From NCBI GenBank assembly GCA_964481655.1, contig CAYZVO010000006.1, forward strand, positions 1 through 64,000: a DNA stretch of 64,000 bases. The letters run 5' to 3'. Position numbers and translations under genes: made by a program. The notes below the pieces were generated by a model. The model ran no database searches, was not told the origin of the DNA, and saw only the letters and a program-made list of their open reading frames with translations. This document shows, piece by piece, positions 1 through 9,195 of the stretch. Numbering within the stretch: the first letter of the stretch is position 1; each line of letters begins with the position of its first letter. Origin of the DNA: CALDOK01 sp964481655 (lineage in GTDB: Bacteria > Myxococcota_A > UBA796 > JAFGLY01).

Positions 1-2243
1 GTGTCACCGCACACCGAGTAGTCCCATGTGGGGCAGAGCTCGGAGCTGGCGATGGGCTCGCTGTCGAGGCCGGTGGGCTGCTGAGCACAGGCGACGCCCT
101 GCACCACGACGTCCACGCTGTTGTCCTGCCAGGCGTTGCCCTCGAGGGTTGCGCTGGTGTCGTCGAGGAACAGCCCGGCGCCCTGACCGTCGAGGATGGT
201 GTTGCCTGACAGCAGCAACCCCCGAGCTCCGTCCCAGGCACCCCAGCCGTCGCGGGCGTAGACCGAATCGCCGCAGCGATGCAGGCTGCCACGGATCTCG
301 CCCTCTCCGCCGTGGATGGTCGTGTCGAGCAGCTGGGTGCCGCCATCGCCGGTGAGCCAGACACCGGCGATGGGGTTGCCACCGATCTCCGAGTCTCGGA
401 CCACCACACTGTAGCCGTCACCGCCCCAAGGATCCGCGTAGACCCCCACGCCGCCGCCGACGTTGCTGCCGGGGGCGGTGTCGAAGATGGTGCAACCCTG
501 GAGCAGCAGCGATCCGGTGCCGAGCAATGCCGCGCCAGCGAACTCGCTGCCGGTGACGTCGCAGTCGGCGCAGCTGAAGGAGGCGTCCTCGTCGAGCACC
601 AGCAGGCCAGGCCCCTCGGTGTCGCGAACCTCGACCCGGGCGAGCTGGACCGTGGCGGCCAGGTTCGCGACGACCCCCGCCGACGCCGTGTAGCTCCCGC
701 TGCGCTGGGTCCCGCTCACCACGGAGTCCTCGATGATCAGCGTGGTGCCGACGTCCTGGGCGGCGGCCCCGAAGCCCACGGTGTCCTCGATGGACAGGCC
801 GGTGGCGCTCACCGACGCGCCGAGGCTGGCCGACAGCGCGCTGCCGTACCTGACCTCCGCGTCGGGGGTCACACCGCGGATGACCGTATCCTCGATGGTG
901 ACGACGGTGCCTTCTTCCGCGGCGTAGATGCCCGCCGTGGAGGCCCCGTCGACGGTGCTTCCGACCACGGTCACGACGGAGCCGTCCTGGGCCCAGATGG
1001 CTGCGCCGAATTCCCCGTCACCGTCGACCTGGGTGTCGAGCACCTCGCTGTCACGGATCTCACCGGCGGCCCCGTCGGTGAAGGTCACCCCCCAGGCCTG
1101 GTTGTTCGACAACACGCAGCCATCGAGCCCGAGCCAAGCGCCCGATCCGATCTGGATACCCACCCCGAAGGAGCCGTACCCGGTCGTGAGGGTGTCGCGA
1201 ACCACCGAGTCCGTCATCGAGACGGTGGTGGTCTCTCCCACGGCCACCAGGCCCGCGTGCCGGTTCCCCACCAGCTCGCTGCGATGGATCTCCACGGTGG
1301 AGTCTGCGATCTGGAGCCCGAAGCCGTACAGCCCGCTGCTGTCGGCCAGGTTGCCCTCGATGAGCGATTCGGACACCAGCACCGAGGCCTGCTCCTTCGC
1401 GATGAGGCCCTGGTTGAGGTTGCCGTGGATCCAGGAGCCCTCCACCTCGATCAGGGCGCCGTCCTGGACCATGATGCCCACCCCTGGCTGGCTCGAGCTG
1501 CCCCGGACTCCATCGTGCACCACGCTGTCGCGCAGCGTGAGCGCCGCCCGGGCCTCGTCCACCATGACATTCACGCCGACATTCTCGGCCACGTCGCAGT
1601 CCTCGACGACCACCGTGGTGTCATGAAGGTTGCTGCCCCCGTACACCCACAGCCCCGAGAAGCCGTTGCCGGTGATGGCCAGCCGTCGCAGGGTGACCGC
1701 ACCGGAGTCGACGAGCACGCCCATGTAGCCCGAGTCGCGCACGGTGATGTCGGCGACGGTGGCTGTGGACGCGCTCAGGGAGAGCGACAGCCCAGGAGTG
1801 GACTCCTCGCCCTGGCTGGCGTCGAGGATCACCAACTCCCGACAGCGGCCCGCGAGGGTGAGCCCCCCCTGGGAGGCGGTCACGCTCGGGGTCTCGACAT
1901 AGGTGCCCGCCGCCACCGCGACGAACGCGCCGGAGGAGGCGACCTCGAGGGCGGCGGAGATGCTGCCGAAGGGTGCCTCGGCCGAGCCGTCACCGCCCTC
2001 GCCCGCCGCAGCGTCCACGTGGATGGTCTGCTCGTCGACCGCGAGCTCGCCCCAGGTGCCCGTGCCACAGGCCTCCGGGACGCAGTCCTGGCCGTCGGCG
2101 ATCTCCCCCTCTCCACAGGCAGGCGGCCTGTCGTCCGGGCCGGTGTCGGCAGGGGGGCTGCTGTCCTGTGGTGCTGGGCAGGCCATCACCAGGGAGCACA
2201 GCGCGAGCATCCCGACGGCGAGCGTGGAAGCGGTGGGGTTCAC
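1..2243 (-). CDS. Right-handed beta-helix lipoprotein (3' end outside window)
   Basis: Reading begins at a GTG whose complement lies at 2241-2243 and stays open to the left edge, so the C-terminus is missing and at least 747 codons are present. The N-terminus is a lipoprotein signal with lipobox LVMAC, followed by a short Pro/Asp-rich tether. The rest is a long run of short beta-strand repeats with recurring elements such as LLLQGCTI, VVVRDSEIGGN and LLLSGNTILDG, typical of parallel beta-helix proteins of the pectate-lyase-like or polymorphic outer-membrane type. It is probably anchored at the cell surface. No catalytic residues are recognisable, so an adhesive or structural role is as likely as an enzymatic one. 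It lies 14 bases downstream of another beta-helix lipoprotein on the same strand, suggesting co-transcription. The start lacks a strong ribosome site (GAGG about 8 bases upstream). Confidence 0.8.
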   Translation of the reverse strand, partial: MNPTASTLAVGMLALCSLVMACPAPQDSSPPADTGPDDRPPACGEGEIADGQDCVPEACGTGTWGELAVDEQTIHVDAAAGEGGDGSAEAPFGSISAALEVASSGAFVAVAAGTYVETPSVTASQGGLTLAGRCRELVILDASQGEESTPGLSLSLSASTATVADITVRDSGYMGVLVDSGAVTLRRLAITGNGFSGLWVYGGSNLHDTTVVVEDCDVAENVGVNVMVDEARAALTLRDSVVHDGVRGSSSQPGVGIMVQDGALIEVEGSWIHGNLNQGLIAKEQASVLVSESLIEGNLADSSGLYGFGLQIADSTVEIHRSELVGNRHAGLVAVGETTTVSMTDSVVRDTLTTGYGSFGVGIQIGSGAWLGLDGCVLSNNQAWGVTFTDGAAGEIRDSEVLDTQVDGDGEFGAAIWAQDGSVVTVVGSTVDGASTAGIYAAEEGTVVTIEDTVIRGVTPDAEVRYGSALSASLGASVSATGLSIEDTVGFGAAAQDVGTTLIIEDSVVSGTQRSGSYTASAGVVANLAATVQLARVEVRDTEGPGLLVLDEDASFSCADCDVTGSEFAGAALLGTGSLLLQGCTIFDTAPGSNVGGGVGVYADPWGGDGYSVVVRDSEIGGNPIAGVWLTGDGGTQLLDTTIHGGEGEIRGSLHRCGDSVYARDGWGAWDGARGLLLSGNTILDGQGAGLFLDDTSATLEGNAWQDNSVDVVVQGVACAQQPTGLDSEPIASSELCPTWDYSVCGD

Positions 2244-2257
2244 GGTAGCACCTCGGG

Positions 2258-3568
2258 CTAGGGCGCGCCTGGATCCACCGCAGCCAACGGCACCAGGTTG
2301 AGCTCGAGGGCCTCGCCCTCCGACAGCTCGGTCACCTCGTCGATGCCGCTGAAGACTGCGAAGTCCTGGGCCAGCACGACATCCTCACCGTAGCCGTTCC
2401 CGCTCAGCACGTTGCTGGCGAGCGCCGCGGTGACGCCATCGAGCAGCACACCCGCGCGGGCGGAGCCTTCGATGGTGTTGCCCTCGAGGACCGCCACGAA
2501 GGTGGCGGGGTTGATGTTCCCCTCGCCCCGGCTGACGACCACGCCGTCGCCGGTGCTCTCCGCGGAGTCCGGGATGCCGGCAGCCACGGTGCTGCTGATG
2601 GTGCTGCTGGTCAAGGTGAAGCCCAGCCCCTGCAGCACGTGCACACCGGCACCCTGGTTGTCCGTGAAGCTGGCGCCGTCCACGCTGACCTGGACGGTGT
2701 CCGCCTGCACCTGCAGGCCGTGGCCGTAGTAGCCGTCGGCGTCGGTGAGGGTCCCGGAGACCTCGAGGGCCTCGATGTCGACCTCGTTGGCGTCGTCGAT
2801 GAACACGCCCACCGCGGTGGCGCCGGTGATGGAGCCGCCGTCGATGCTGGCGGTGGCGCCTTCCTGCACGGCGACGCCGTACCCGAGCCCGTCGACGCCG
2901 GCGATGGGGTTGATGACCTCGACGTCGACCAGCGTGGCCATGGTGGCCCCGCCGTGCACCAGGATGCCGGCCTCGGCGGCGTCCTCGGAGCGGACGGCCT
3001 CCAGGTAGACGAACGCGTCATCCCAGATCTGGATGTCCCGGCGGCCACCGCGGGAGCACAGCCCCTCGATCTGCACGTCCTGGGCGCTGTTGATGGTGAT
3101 GGTGGGCAGGGTGTCGTCGTCGGCGCTGAGGATCACGTCGTCGGGGCCGCAGCCCTGGATCACCGTGGCGTCATCACCGGCCTTGGTGGAGATGCGCAGG
3201 TTCTCGCTGTACTCCCCGGTCCAGACCGCGATGCGCTTGTCGGCGTCGAGCAGGCGGGTGAGCTCCAGGGCGCTGGTGATGTCCTGGAACGGATGGCCCC
3301 AGGAGCCGTCGCCGTCGGGCTCGGCGCCAGCCCAGACGTGCACGGCCAGCTCCGGATCGGTGATGTACCCGGTGCTGCCGTCGGAGCAGGCTTCGATGGC
3401 GGGATCCGCCGGGGGATCCGTGTCCGGACCGGTGTCGGGTCCCGTGTCTACGGGGCTGTCTACGGGGCTGTCCGGCTGGGTGTCGCCGGGCGCGGTGTCG
3501 TCCTTGTCGCCACAAGCGACCAGGAGGCTGAGGATCAGCAGCGGGGTGACCGAGGGGACCGACTGCAT
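2258..3568 (-). CDS. Beta-helix lipoprotein with CGDKDDTA tether
   Basis: This 436-residue exported protein has a lipoprotein signal ending LSLLVACGDKDDTA, then a Pro/Asp/Thr tether of about 40 residues. Its main body is right-handed beta-helix repeats, with segments like VQIEGLCSRGG and GASFTDNQGAGVHV. The start at 3568 is preferred over an upstream in-frame ATG at 3592 because AAAGGAG lies about 9 bases before it and the signal peptide then begins properly. The start codon sits inside the 3' end of the upstream kinase gene (34-base overlap), so the two are likely co-transcribed. The CGDKDDTA sequence right after the lipidated Cys recurs in an unrelated lipoprotein at 52008, suggesting a shared sorting or surface-exposure signal. 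Molecular function is unknown; surface binding is an inference from the fold. Confidence 0.82.
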   Translation of the reverse strand: MQSVPSVTPLLILSLLVACGDKDDTAPGDTQPDSPVDSPVDTGPDTGPDTDPPADPAIEACSDGSTGYITDPELAVHVWAGAEPDGDGSWGHPFQDITSALELTRLLDADKRIAVWTGEYSENLRISTKAGDDATVIQGCGPDDVILSADDDTLPTITINSAQDVQIEGLCSRGGRRDIQIWDDAFVYLEAVRSEDAAEAGILVHGGATMATLVDVEVINPIAGVDGLGYGVAVQEGATASIDGGSITGATAVGVFIDDANEVDIEALEVSGTLTDADGYYGHGLQVQADTVQVSVDGASFTDNQGAGVHVLQGLGFTLTSSTISSTVAAGIPDSAESTGDGVVVSRGEGNINPATFVAVLEGNTIEGSARAGVLLDGVTAALASNVLSGNGYGEDVVLAQDFAVFSGIDEVTELSEGEALELNLVPLAAVDPGAP

Positions 3569-6500
3569 GGAAGCGCTCCTTTGGAGCCCCATGTGGCTCG
3601 CAACGCCCGTCTATCGTGGCGACCAGGCGAGCGCCGCTCAGGGCTGTACGGCCAGGCAGGCGTGATCCGCAGGGGGGCGCAGGGCTGGGCGGCTCCATCC
3701 CAGCAGACGGGGACCCGCTGCCAGATGTCCCGCAACAGCACACAGCGTGACTCCGACAGGACACTCAGATCGATGGAGGCGTAGGCGCCCAGCTCCGTCA
3801 TCACGTGCAGCTGCTCGTCGTGGGCCTCGAGGAAGCGCACGGCACCGTGCAGGCGCCGGTCCAGCAGGCGCGTGCCCGTGGCCTCGTCCCACAGCCCCAC
3901 GGTGCCATCGGCGTAGCCCGCGGCGATCACGCCCCAGCCCGCGTCAGCGAGGGCGGTCACCGCCGCGGTGGGGGTGTCCTGCAGGCGGAAGCTCCCTCGC
4001 GTGCCGTCCTTGTAGTAGTCCTGCCCGTAGACACCGCCGTGGCGATCGCCGACCGCGAACCCGCCGCGATGGCTGGCGACCACCGTCGGCTCGTCGAAGG
4101 GGATGTCGGTGCCCCACCACAGGGTCCCGCTGGAGGCGTAGCTCCTCACGGCGCCTTCGACCGCCACGAGCAGCTCCCCACCGTAGACGTCCATCGCCAA
4201 GGCCCGATCCGGGAGCTCTGCGGAGGAACCGTCGGCTGCCAGGGAGATCACCCGCCCCTCGGCGTCGAGCACCGCGCAGCCGTCCTCACCGGCGGCCAGG
4301 GTCTGGGCGGAGGCGACCTCCGCGCTGTGGACCCGCTGGTCCTGCCGTCGATCCCAGAGCTCGAGCTGCCCGTCCCAGGACAGCAGGCAGGCCTGCTGCT
4401 TGTTCAGCACACCCTCGGCCAGGCGGGCACGCTCGGCCACTGCCCGGTGCCAGGCGCTGTCCAGATCCTCTGGCTCCGCACCCTCGAGGACCACCAGGCC
4501 CCCGTGGCCCGCCCTGAGGCCCGCCCAGGGCAGCAGCGCGCTGCCGAACCAGGCCGGCCGCCCGGTGGTGGGGTCCCAGGTGCGCACCGTGCCGTCCATG
4601 CCCGCCGAGGCGAGCGAGGTGCCGGCGCCGTCGAAGGCCAGGTCCTCCACCGGACCCCGGTGCCCCGTGAGCTCCACCAGCGCGCCGTCCTCGCCCTGGA
4701 CCCTCAACCCCAGGGTCGTCCCCGCGGCCACCCAGCGGCCGCTGGGATCCGCACGCAGGGCCAGCGCACGGCCGCCCAGCGCGAAGTCCGGGGTGTAGCC
4801 TTCGCCAGCCCGATCCCAGCGCAGCACCTCGCCACCGCGGGTGAAGCTCAGCAGGGTGCCGTCGGCGGTGAACGCCAGGTTGGTGAGCTCGGTGGCCTCG
4901 ACGCTGGCTTCGAACAGCGGCGTGCCGTCCGCGGCCCGCTCAACCCGCACGAAGCCCAGGCCGCCGTCGCTCCAGGACACGGCCAGGCGGTCCCCCGCGG
5001 GCCCGAAGGCCACCGCCGTGGGGCTGCGCTCGTCGAGGACCACACGGCCGGTGCCGGTCTCGAGATCCCAGAGGTAGACCATGCCCGCGTCCCAGGCCGA
5101 TGCCAGGGCGCCGCCGTCGGGGTGGAAGGCCAGCCCCTGGACGGTGCCGTAGTGGCCGGTGAACAGCCCCTCGAGGCGCCCGGTCTCCGCGTCGTGCAGT
5201 CGCACGCTCATGTCCGCGGCGCCGGTGGCCACGGTCTCGCCGTCGGGGGCCACGCGCAGGGACTCGATGATGGCGCCGTGGGCCTGCCAGCTGGCCAGCG
5301 GACGCCCGGTCCGGGCGTCCCAGCTGATCACGCGACCGTCCCAGCCCGCGCTGGCCAGCCGCTCACCGTCGGGGAACTGGTCCACGGCTGTGACCGCGTC
5401 GGTGTGGCCCTGCCCGCCCAGCCCCAGGCCTGCCGTGGCCGCGTTCCACAGCTCCAGGGCGCGGTCCACGCCACCCGCGGCGACCCGACCGCCGTCCGCG
5501 TCCAGGGCGAGGCTGAGGATCAAGGAACGCTGGCCGGGGATCACGAGCGCCGCCTCGGCGCTGGGCGGGGACCACAGGTGCAGGCGACCTTGATCGTCGC
5601 CCGCTGCGAGCACCCGACCGTCCCCGGAGGTCTTCAGGATGGTGTACTGGGCCGAGGGGTCCTCGCGGACGCCCAGGGCCTCGCCCGTACCGGGATCCCA
5701 GCTCCGCAGGCTGCCGTCGTAGCTGGCCGACACGAGGGACGCCCCCCCATCGAGGTACGCCAGGCCGGTGACCTCGCTCTCGTGGCCCGTCATCACCGAC
5801 ACGGGCTCACCGCTGGCCACGGACCAGGTGCGCACGGTCCGATCGGCGCTGGCGGTGGCGACGGTGGCGTCACCGGGGCCCCAGGCCACCGCGGTGATGA
5901 GGCCCTCATGACCCTCGAAGCGCTGCAGCTCGCTGCGGTCGTCCAGGGACCACAGCCGGGCCGTGCCGTCGAAGCTGCCGCTAAGCAGGCGGCGCCCGCC
6001 GCGCTCGAAGGCCAGGGCCGAGACGATGTCGCCGTGTCCCTCGAGGATCACCGGATCCGCGCCGGGCTCGGGCCAGAGCACCACCTCGCCGGCGCCGGAG
6101 CCCGCCGCCAGGGTGCGCCCGTCCGGGGACCAGGCCACAACGTAGAGGTTCCGGCCCGGCCCGGGGAGGGTCTCCCGAGCCCCCGTCCAGCCGTCGATGA
6201 GCAGCAGATCCGGCGAGGCGCTGGCCAGCGCGATGCGCTGATCGTCGGGGGTGAAGGCCAGCCCCGTGATCTCTGTGGCCAGCTGCTCCCGCAGCAGCAG
6301 CGGGGTGGCCTGGATGCGCGCCCACAGGGCCCGCGCCAGCAGGGTGTCGTGCTGCTCGAGGGAGGCCTTGAGGCGAGCCTCGGCCTCGAGGGGGCGTTGG
6401 TCGTCCAGGGCTTCCCGCGCCAGCAGCAGCTGCTCGAAGGCGTGCTGGCGGCGTACCGCCTCGGCGTCCAGGCGCGCCTGCCGCGCGAGCAGGCCCTGCC

Positions 6501-7671
6501 CCACCGCGGCCGCGGCCACCAGGCCGGCGACGGCCACCGCCACGCTCAAGGGCCGGTTGCGGTTGACCACGTGGGAGAGCAGCTCCCAGATGGAGTAGCG
6601 GTGGCTCACCACGCGCTCACCCGCCTGCCAGCGCTCGATCTCCCGCGCCATGTGTTGGGCGCTCGGCATGCGCTCGGCCTTGCGGCGCTGCAGGCAGGCC
6701 ATGGCCACCGAGGCCAGCTCCCGGGGCGCCTCCCGGCAGCGGCTGCGCACCGACTCGACCCGGTTGCGATCGTCTCGCAGCCAGTCCAGGGTCTCGTTGG
6801 CCGTCTCACCGGGGACCGGCAGGGTGCCCGTGAGCAGCTGGTAGAGGATGGCGCCCAGGGCCCAGACGTCGCTGGCCTCGTCCACCTCGCCCGGGCGACC
6901 CCAGGCCTGCTCGGGGGACATGAAGGCCGGTGTGCCCATGATGCCCGCGGTGCGGCTGGGGGAGGTCGCCCGCGCCAGCGACGCCCGGCTGGGGGTCGCG
7001 CCCGGGACGGGATCCGCGGCCAGCCCGCTGGCGAGCCCCCAGTCCAACGCGACGGTCTCGCCGAACTCGCCCACCATCACGTTCTCGGGCTTGAGATCCC
7101 GGTGGATGACCCCCTGGCTGTGGGCGAAGGCGATGGCGTGGCAGAGGTCCACCACGTGGGGCAGCAGGGCCAGGCGACCGCGGAGCCCGTCGGCGCCATC
7201 GATGGCGTCGGCCAGCGAGCGACCGCGCACCAGCCGCATGGTGTAGTAGGGGGCGCCATCGGCGCGCTCGCCGATCTCGTGCACCGGCACGATGCCGGGG
7301 TGCTCGAGGGCTCCGGTGACCCGGGCTTCGCGGGTGAAGCGGACCCGCCGCGGGATCTCACCCGCCGCGGCGTGCATCTCCTTGATGGCCACCACGCGGC
7401 CCATCTCCTCGTCCATCGCCAGCAGCACCCGGCCCATGGCCCCGGCCCCGATGACCGCTGCGTCGGGGGTGGCCGCGGTGGCCGTGGCGCCCGTAGTGCG
7501 GAAGCGCTTCCAGGACAGCAGGGTGTAGCGGTCCACCGTGGGGGTGGAGGCGATGGGTCGGCGCAGGTCCGCCCCGCGGCCGCCTGGGGCGGCTCGGGAT
7601 CGGCCACGGTGCGGCCGGGCCGGGGCGGATCGTCGCGCTGGGTTCCGCTCATGGCTGAGAGGGTATCCCAT
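3535..7671 (-). CDS. Transmembrane Ser/Thr protein kinase with WD40 repeats
   Basis: In the open frame of 1378 residues the kinase domain covers about 48-350. It has Gly-loop GAGAMGRV, ATP lysine in VAIKEM (Lys97), catalytic loop HRDLKPEN (190-197), DWG in place of DFG (210-212) and SPE in place of APE (252-254). A membrane helix spans about 375-396. The remainder, about 450-1340, is WD40 beta-propeller repeats with GH and WD-type dipeptides, presumably a sensor or protein-binding surface. This build is common in myxobacteria. The first ~35 residues look wrong: they are Arg/Pro-rich with low third-position GC. Another frame starting at an ATG at 7652 (MSGTQRDDPPRPGRTVADPE) has the genome-typical codon pattern until about 7575-7600. 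A frameshift near the N-terminus is therefore likely. The 3' end overlaps the next gene by 34 bases. Confidence 0.9.
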   Translation of the reverse strand: MGYPLSHERNPARRSAPARPHRGRSRAAPGGRGADLRRPIASTPTVDRYTLLSWKRFRTTGATATAATPDAAVIGAGAMGRVLLAMDEEMGRVVAIKEMHAAAGEIPRRVRFTREARVTGALEHPGIVPVHEIGERADGAPYYTMRLVRGRSLADAIDGADGLRGRLALLPHVVDLCHAIAFAHSQGVIHRDLKPENVMVGEFGETVALDWGLASGLAADPVPGATPSRASLARATSPSRTAGIMGTPAFMSPEQAWGRPGEVDEASDVWALGAILYQLLTGTLPVPGETANETLDWLRDDRNRVESVRSRCREAPRELASVAMACLQRRKAERMPSAQHMAREIERWQAGERVVSHRYSIWELLSHVVNRNRPLSVAVAVAGLVAAAAVGQGLLARQARLDAEAVRRQHAFEQLLLAREALDDQRPLEAEARLKASLEQHDTLLARALWARIQATPLLLREQLATEITGLAFTPDDQRIALASASPDLLLIDGWTGARETLPGPGRNLYVVAWSPDGRTLAAGSGAGEVVLWPEPGADPVILEGHGDIVSALAFERGGRRLLSGSFDGTARLWSLDDRSELQRFEGHEGLITAVAWGPGDATVATASADRTVRTWSVASGEPVSVMTGHESEVTGLAYLDGGASLVSASYDGSLRSWDPGTGEALGVREDPSAQYTILKTSGDGRVLAAGDDQGRLHLWSPPSAEAALVIPGQRSLILSLALDADGGRVAAGGVDRALELWNAATAGLGLGGQGHTDAVTAVDQFPDGERLASAGWDGRVISWDARTGRPLASWQAHGAIIESLRVAPDGETVATGAADMSVRLHDAETGRLEGLFTGHYGTVQGLAFHPDGGALASAWDAGMVYLWDLETGTGRVVLDERSPTAVAFGPAGDRLAVSWSDGGLGFVRVERAADGTPLFEASVEATELTNLAFTADGTLLSFTRGGEVLRWDRAGEGYTPDFALGGRALALRADPSGRWVAAGTTLGLRVQGEDGALVELTGHRGPVEDLAFDGAGTSLASAGMDGTVRTWDPTTGRPAWFGSALLPWAGLRAGHGGLVVLEGAEPEDLDSAWHRAVAERARLAEGVLNKQQACLLSWDGQLELWDRRQDQRVHSAEVASAQTLAAGEDGCAVLDAEGRVISLAADGSSAELPDRALAMDVYGGELLVAVEGAVRSYASSGTLWWGTDIPFDEPTVVASHRGGFAVGDRHGGVYGQDYYKDGTRGSFRLQDTPTAAVTALADAGWGVIAAGYADGTVGLWDEATGTRLLDRRLHGAVRFLEAHDEQLHVMTELGAYASIDLSVLSESRCVLLRDIWQRVPVCWDGAAQPCAPLRITPAWPYSPERRSPGRHDRRALRATWGSKGALPCSRSPRSPRC

Positions 7672-7803
7672 TCGCTTCGGACCCCAGCCACAGCCGGGCC
7701 TGTGAGCACCCTCACACCGCCCACCCGGGGCCGGTCACGGAGGCCCCCACGCCCCGTCATCCCCATGCACGCCGGACACCCCGGCACACTCCCCGGAGGC
7801 ACC

Positions 7804-8274
7804 ATGACCCGCACCCAACGACTGCTGCCCTACGCGCTCCTCGCCGCCCTGGCGCCGATGGCGCTGGTGGGCGCCAGCAGCCAGGCCGTCGCCGGCGACA
7901 GCTGCGCGAACCACGCCCAGGCCCAGGCCCCCATCGAGAGCACCCAGCTGCTCGTGGTCAAGTTCCACGCCGACTGGTGCGGCTCCTGCGTGAAGCTGGA
8001 CGAGCCCCTGCAGCGCCTGCAGGCCTCCGCCGCCGGCGAGCCCGTGGACTTCGTGCGCCTGGATCTCACCGACGACGGGACCAGGGCCGTGGCCGCCGAC
8101 CGCGCCTCGCGGCTGGGGCTGAGCGAGATCTACGAAAGCTACGGCGGCAAGACCGGCTTCGCCCTGCTCATCGACGCCGAGAGCGGCACCGTGCTCGGGA
8201 AGATCACCTCCGCCCTGGACCTCGAGGCCATGCAGGCCCTGCTGGGGACCTCCCTCGAACAGGCTGAGGCCTGA
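7804..8274 (+). CDS. Exported thioredoxin-fold protein
   Basis: This 156-residue protein has an N-terminal signal peptide (about residues 1-30, cleavage after AVA) and a thioredoxin-like domain with active site FHADWCGSCVKLD (Cys59 and Cys62). The sequence LLVVKFHADWCGSC is the classic beta-strand leading into a CXXC helix, and a GKTGFALLID segment matches the strand near the usual cis-proline, though a cis-Pro is not obvious. It should act in the periplasm as a thiol-disulfide oxidoreductase. The ATG at 7804 is chosen because the signal peptide starts there. It lies 69 bases upstream of an ECF sigma factor and its anti-sigma factor, so a role in envelope redox stress is plausible but inferred. 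Confidence 0.85.
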   Translation: MTRTQRLLPYALLAALAPMALVGASSQAVAGDSCANHAQAQAPIESTQLLVVKFHADWCGSCVKLDEPLQRLQASAAGEPVDFVRLDLTDDGTRAVAADRASRLGLSEIYESYGGKTGFALLIDAESGTVLGKITSALDLEAMQALLGTSLEQAEA

Positions 8275-8343
8275 GGGTGTTATCGATGAGACGGACGGCC
8301 CACCCTTCGGAGCGTCCGCCTCACTCCCAACGGAGAGCTCGCC

Positions 8344-8928
8344 TTGGACGAAGCTGCGCTGCTGACCGCGCTGAGAGCGGGCGACCAGGCCGCCTGGCGC
8401 CAGTGCCTGCAGGACAACCTCCCGGCGCTCATCGGCTACGCCGCCCGCATGACGGGCGACCGGGCCAGCGCCGAAGAGGTCGTCCAGGAGGCCCTGGTCA
8501 CCGTGTACCGAGGGCTCGACCGCTTCGAGGGCCGCTGCAGCATCCGCTCCTGGATGTTCCGCGCGGTCCGCAGCCGGGCCCTGGACGAGCTGAGGCGTCG
8601 CGGCCGGGTGGTCCTGAGCGACGACGGCGACCCCCTCGAGGGCGCCTTCGACGAGCGCGGCAAGTGGCAGAACCCGCCCCCGGATCTCGGCGGCGAGCTC
8701 GACCGCAAGATCGACGCCCAGCGAGCCCTCGCTCAGGTCCGGCGCCAGGTGGACCGCCTGCCCCACGACCTGCGGGAGGTCTTCCTCCTGCGCGAGGTCC
8801 AGGGCCTCGAGACCGACGAGATCTGCGCCGCCCTGGAGATCACGCCCGAGAACCTCCGCACCCGCCTGCACCGCGCCCGCAAGAAGCTGCGCGCCCAGGT
8901 GGTCCGCGCCATCCAAGAGGGGGTCTAG
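8344..8928 (+). CDS. ECF-type RNA polymerase sigma factor
   Basis: This 194-residue sigma-70 family protein has region 2 at about 11-88 (AEEVVQEALVTVYRGLDRFE, then SWMFRAVRSRALDELRRR, the helix that contacts the -10 element). Region 4 at about 128-185 contains LPHDLREVFLLREVQGLETD and LRTRLHRARKKLR, a helix-turn-helix for the -35 element. There is no region 1 or 3, as expected for the extracytoplasmic-function group. The start is a TTG at 8344 preceded by GGAGAG. Only 3 bases separate it from a small zinc-binding protein that is very probably its anti-sigma factor. The preceding thioredoxin-like gene may belong to the same unit. I did not find an obvious autoregulatory promoter upstream. Confidence 0.93.
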   Translation: MDEAALLTALRAGDQAAWRQCLQDNLPALIGYAARMTGDRASAEEVVQEALVTVYRGLDRFEGRCSIRSWMFRAVRSRALDELRRRGRVVLSDDGDPLEGAFDERGKWQNPPPDLGGELDRKIDAQRALAQVRRQVDRLPHDLREVFLLREVQGLETDEICAALEITPENLRTRLHRARKKLRAQVVRAIQEGV

Positions 8929-8931
8929 CCC

Positions 8932-9195
8932 ATGCTGTTCTCTCCCTGTGAAGCCGTCATCGAGCGCGTCTCCGCCGTGATCGACGGCGAGGTGAGCGCC
9001 GTGGACCACGCGCTCTTCCACGCCCACCTGGCCATCTGCCCGCCCTGCAGGCGCTACTACAAGCAGCTGATCCAGATCCGCTCCCTGGGCGCCGAGCCCA
9101 GCGCGGACGACCTCCCCGACGACTTCGCCGACGTCATGGGCTTCGTGCTCGACGCCATCGAGCCCGCCCAGCCCGCGGCGCCACCGAAGGCCTAG
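8932..9195 (+). CDS. Zinc-binding anti-sigma factor (ZAS type), soluble
   Basis: This 87-residue protein carries the HxxxCxxC motif of zinc-binding anti-sigma factors (His32, Cys36, Cys39 in FHAHLAICPPC), preceded by a helix with Asp-Gly-Glu as in other members (VIDGEVSAVDHALFHAHLA). There is no transmembrane segment, so it should act in the cytoplasm. It follows the ECF sigma gene by 3 bases and so is its likely cognate inhibitor; the Cys/His zinc site could respond to thiol oxidation. The tail is an Asp/Pro/Ala-rich extension. Its 3' end overlaps by 4 bases the 3' end of the convergent lipoprotein gene on the other strand. Confidence 0.85.
   Translation: MLFSPCEAVIERVSAVIDGEVSAVDHALFHAHLAICPPCRRYYKQLIQIRSLGAEPSADDLPDDFADVMGFVLDAIEPAQPAAPPKA

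Noticed and set aside
279..2261. A 660-codon plus-strand open frame at the left edge
   Set aside because: The minus strand has a continuous beta-helix lipoprotein with signal peptide over the same bases. The plus frame has no known features.
3805..8274. A 1489-codon open frame on the plus strand, opposite the kinase
   Set aside because: Only its last 157 codons (from 7804, the thioredoxin-like gene) look real. The rest mirrors the WD40 kinase and has no recognisable sequence.
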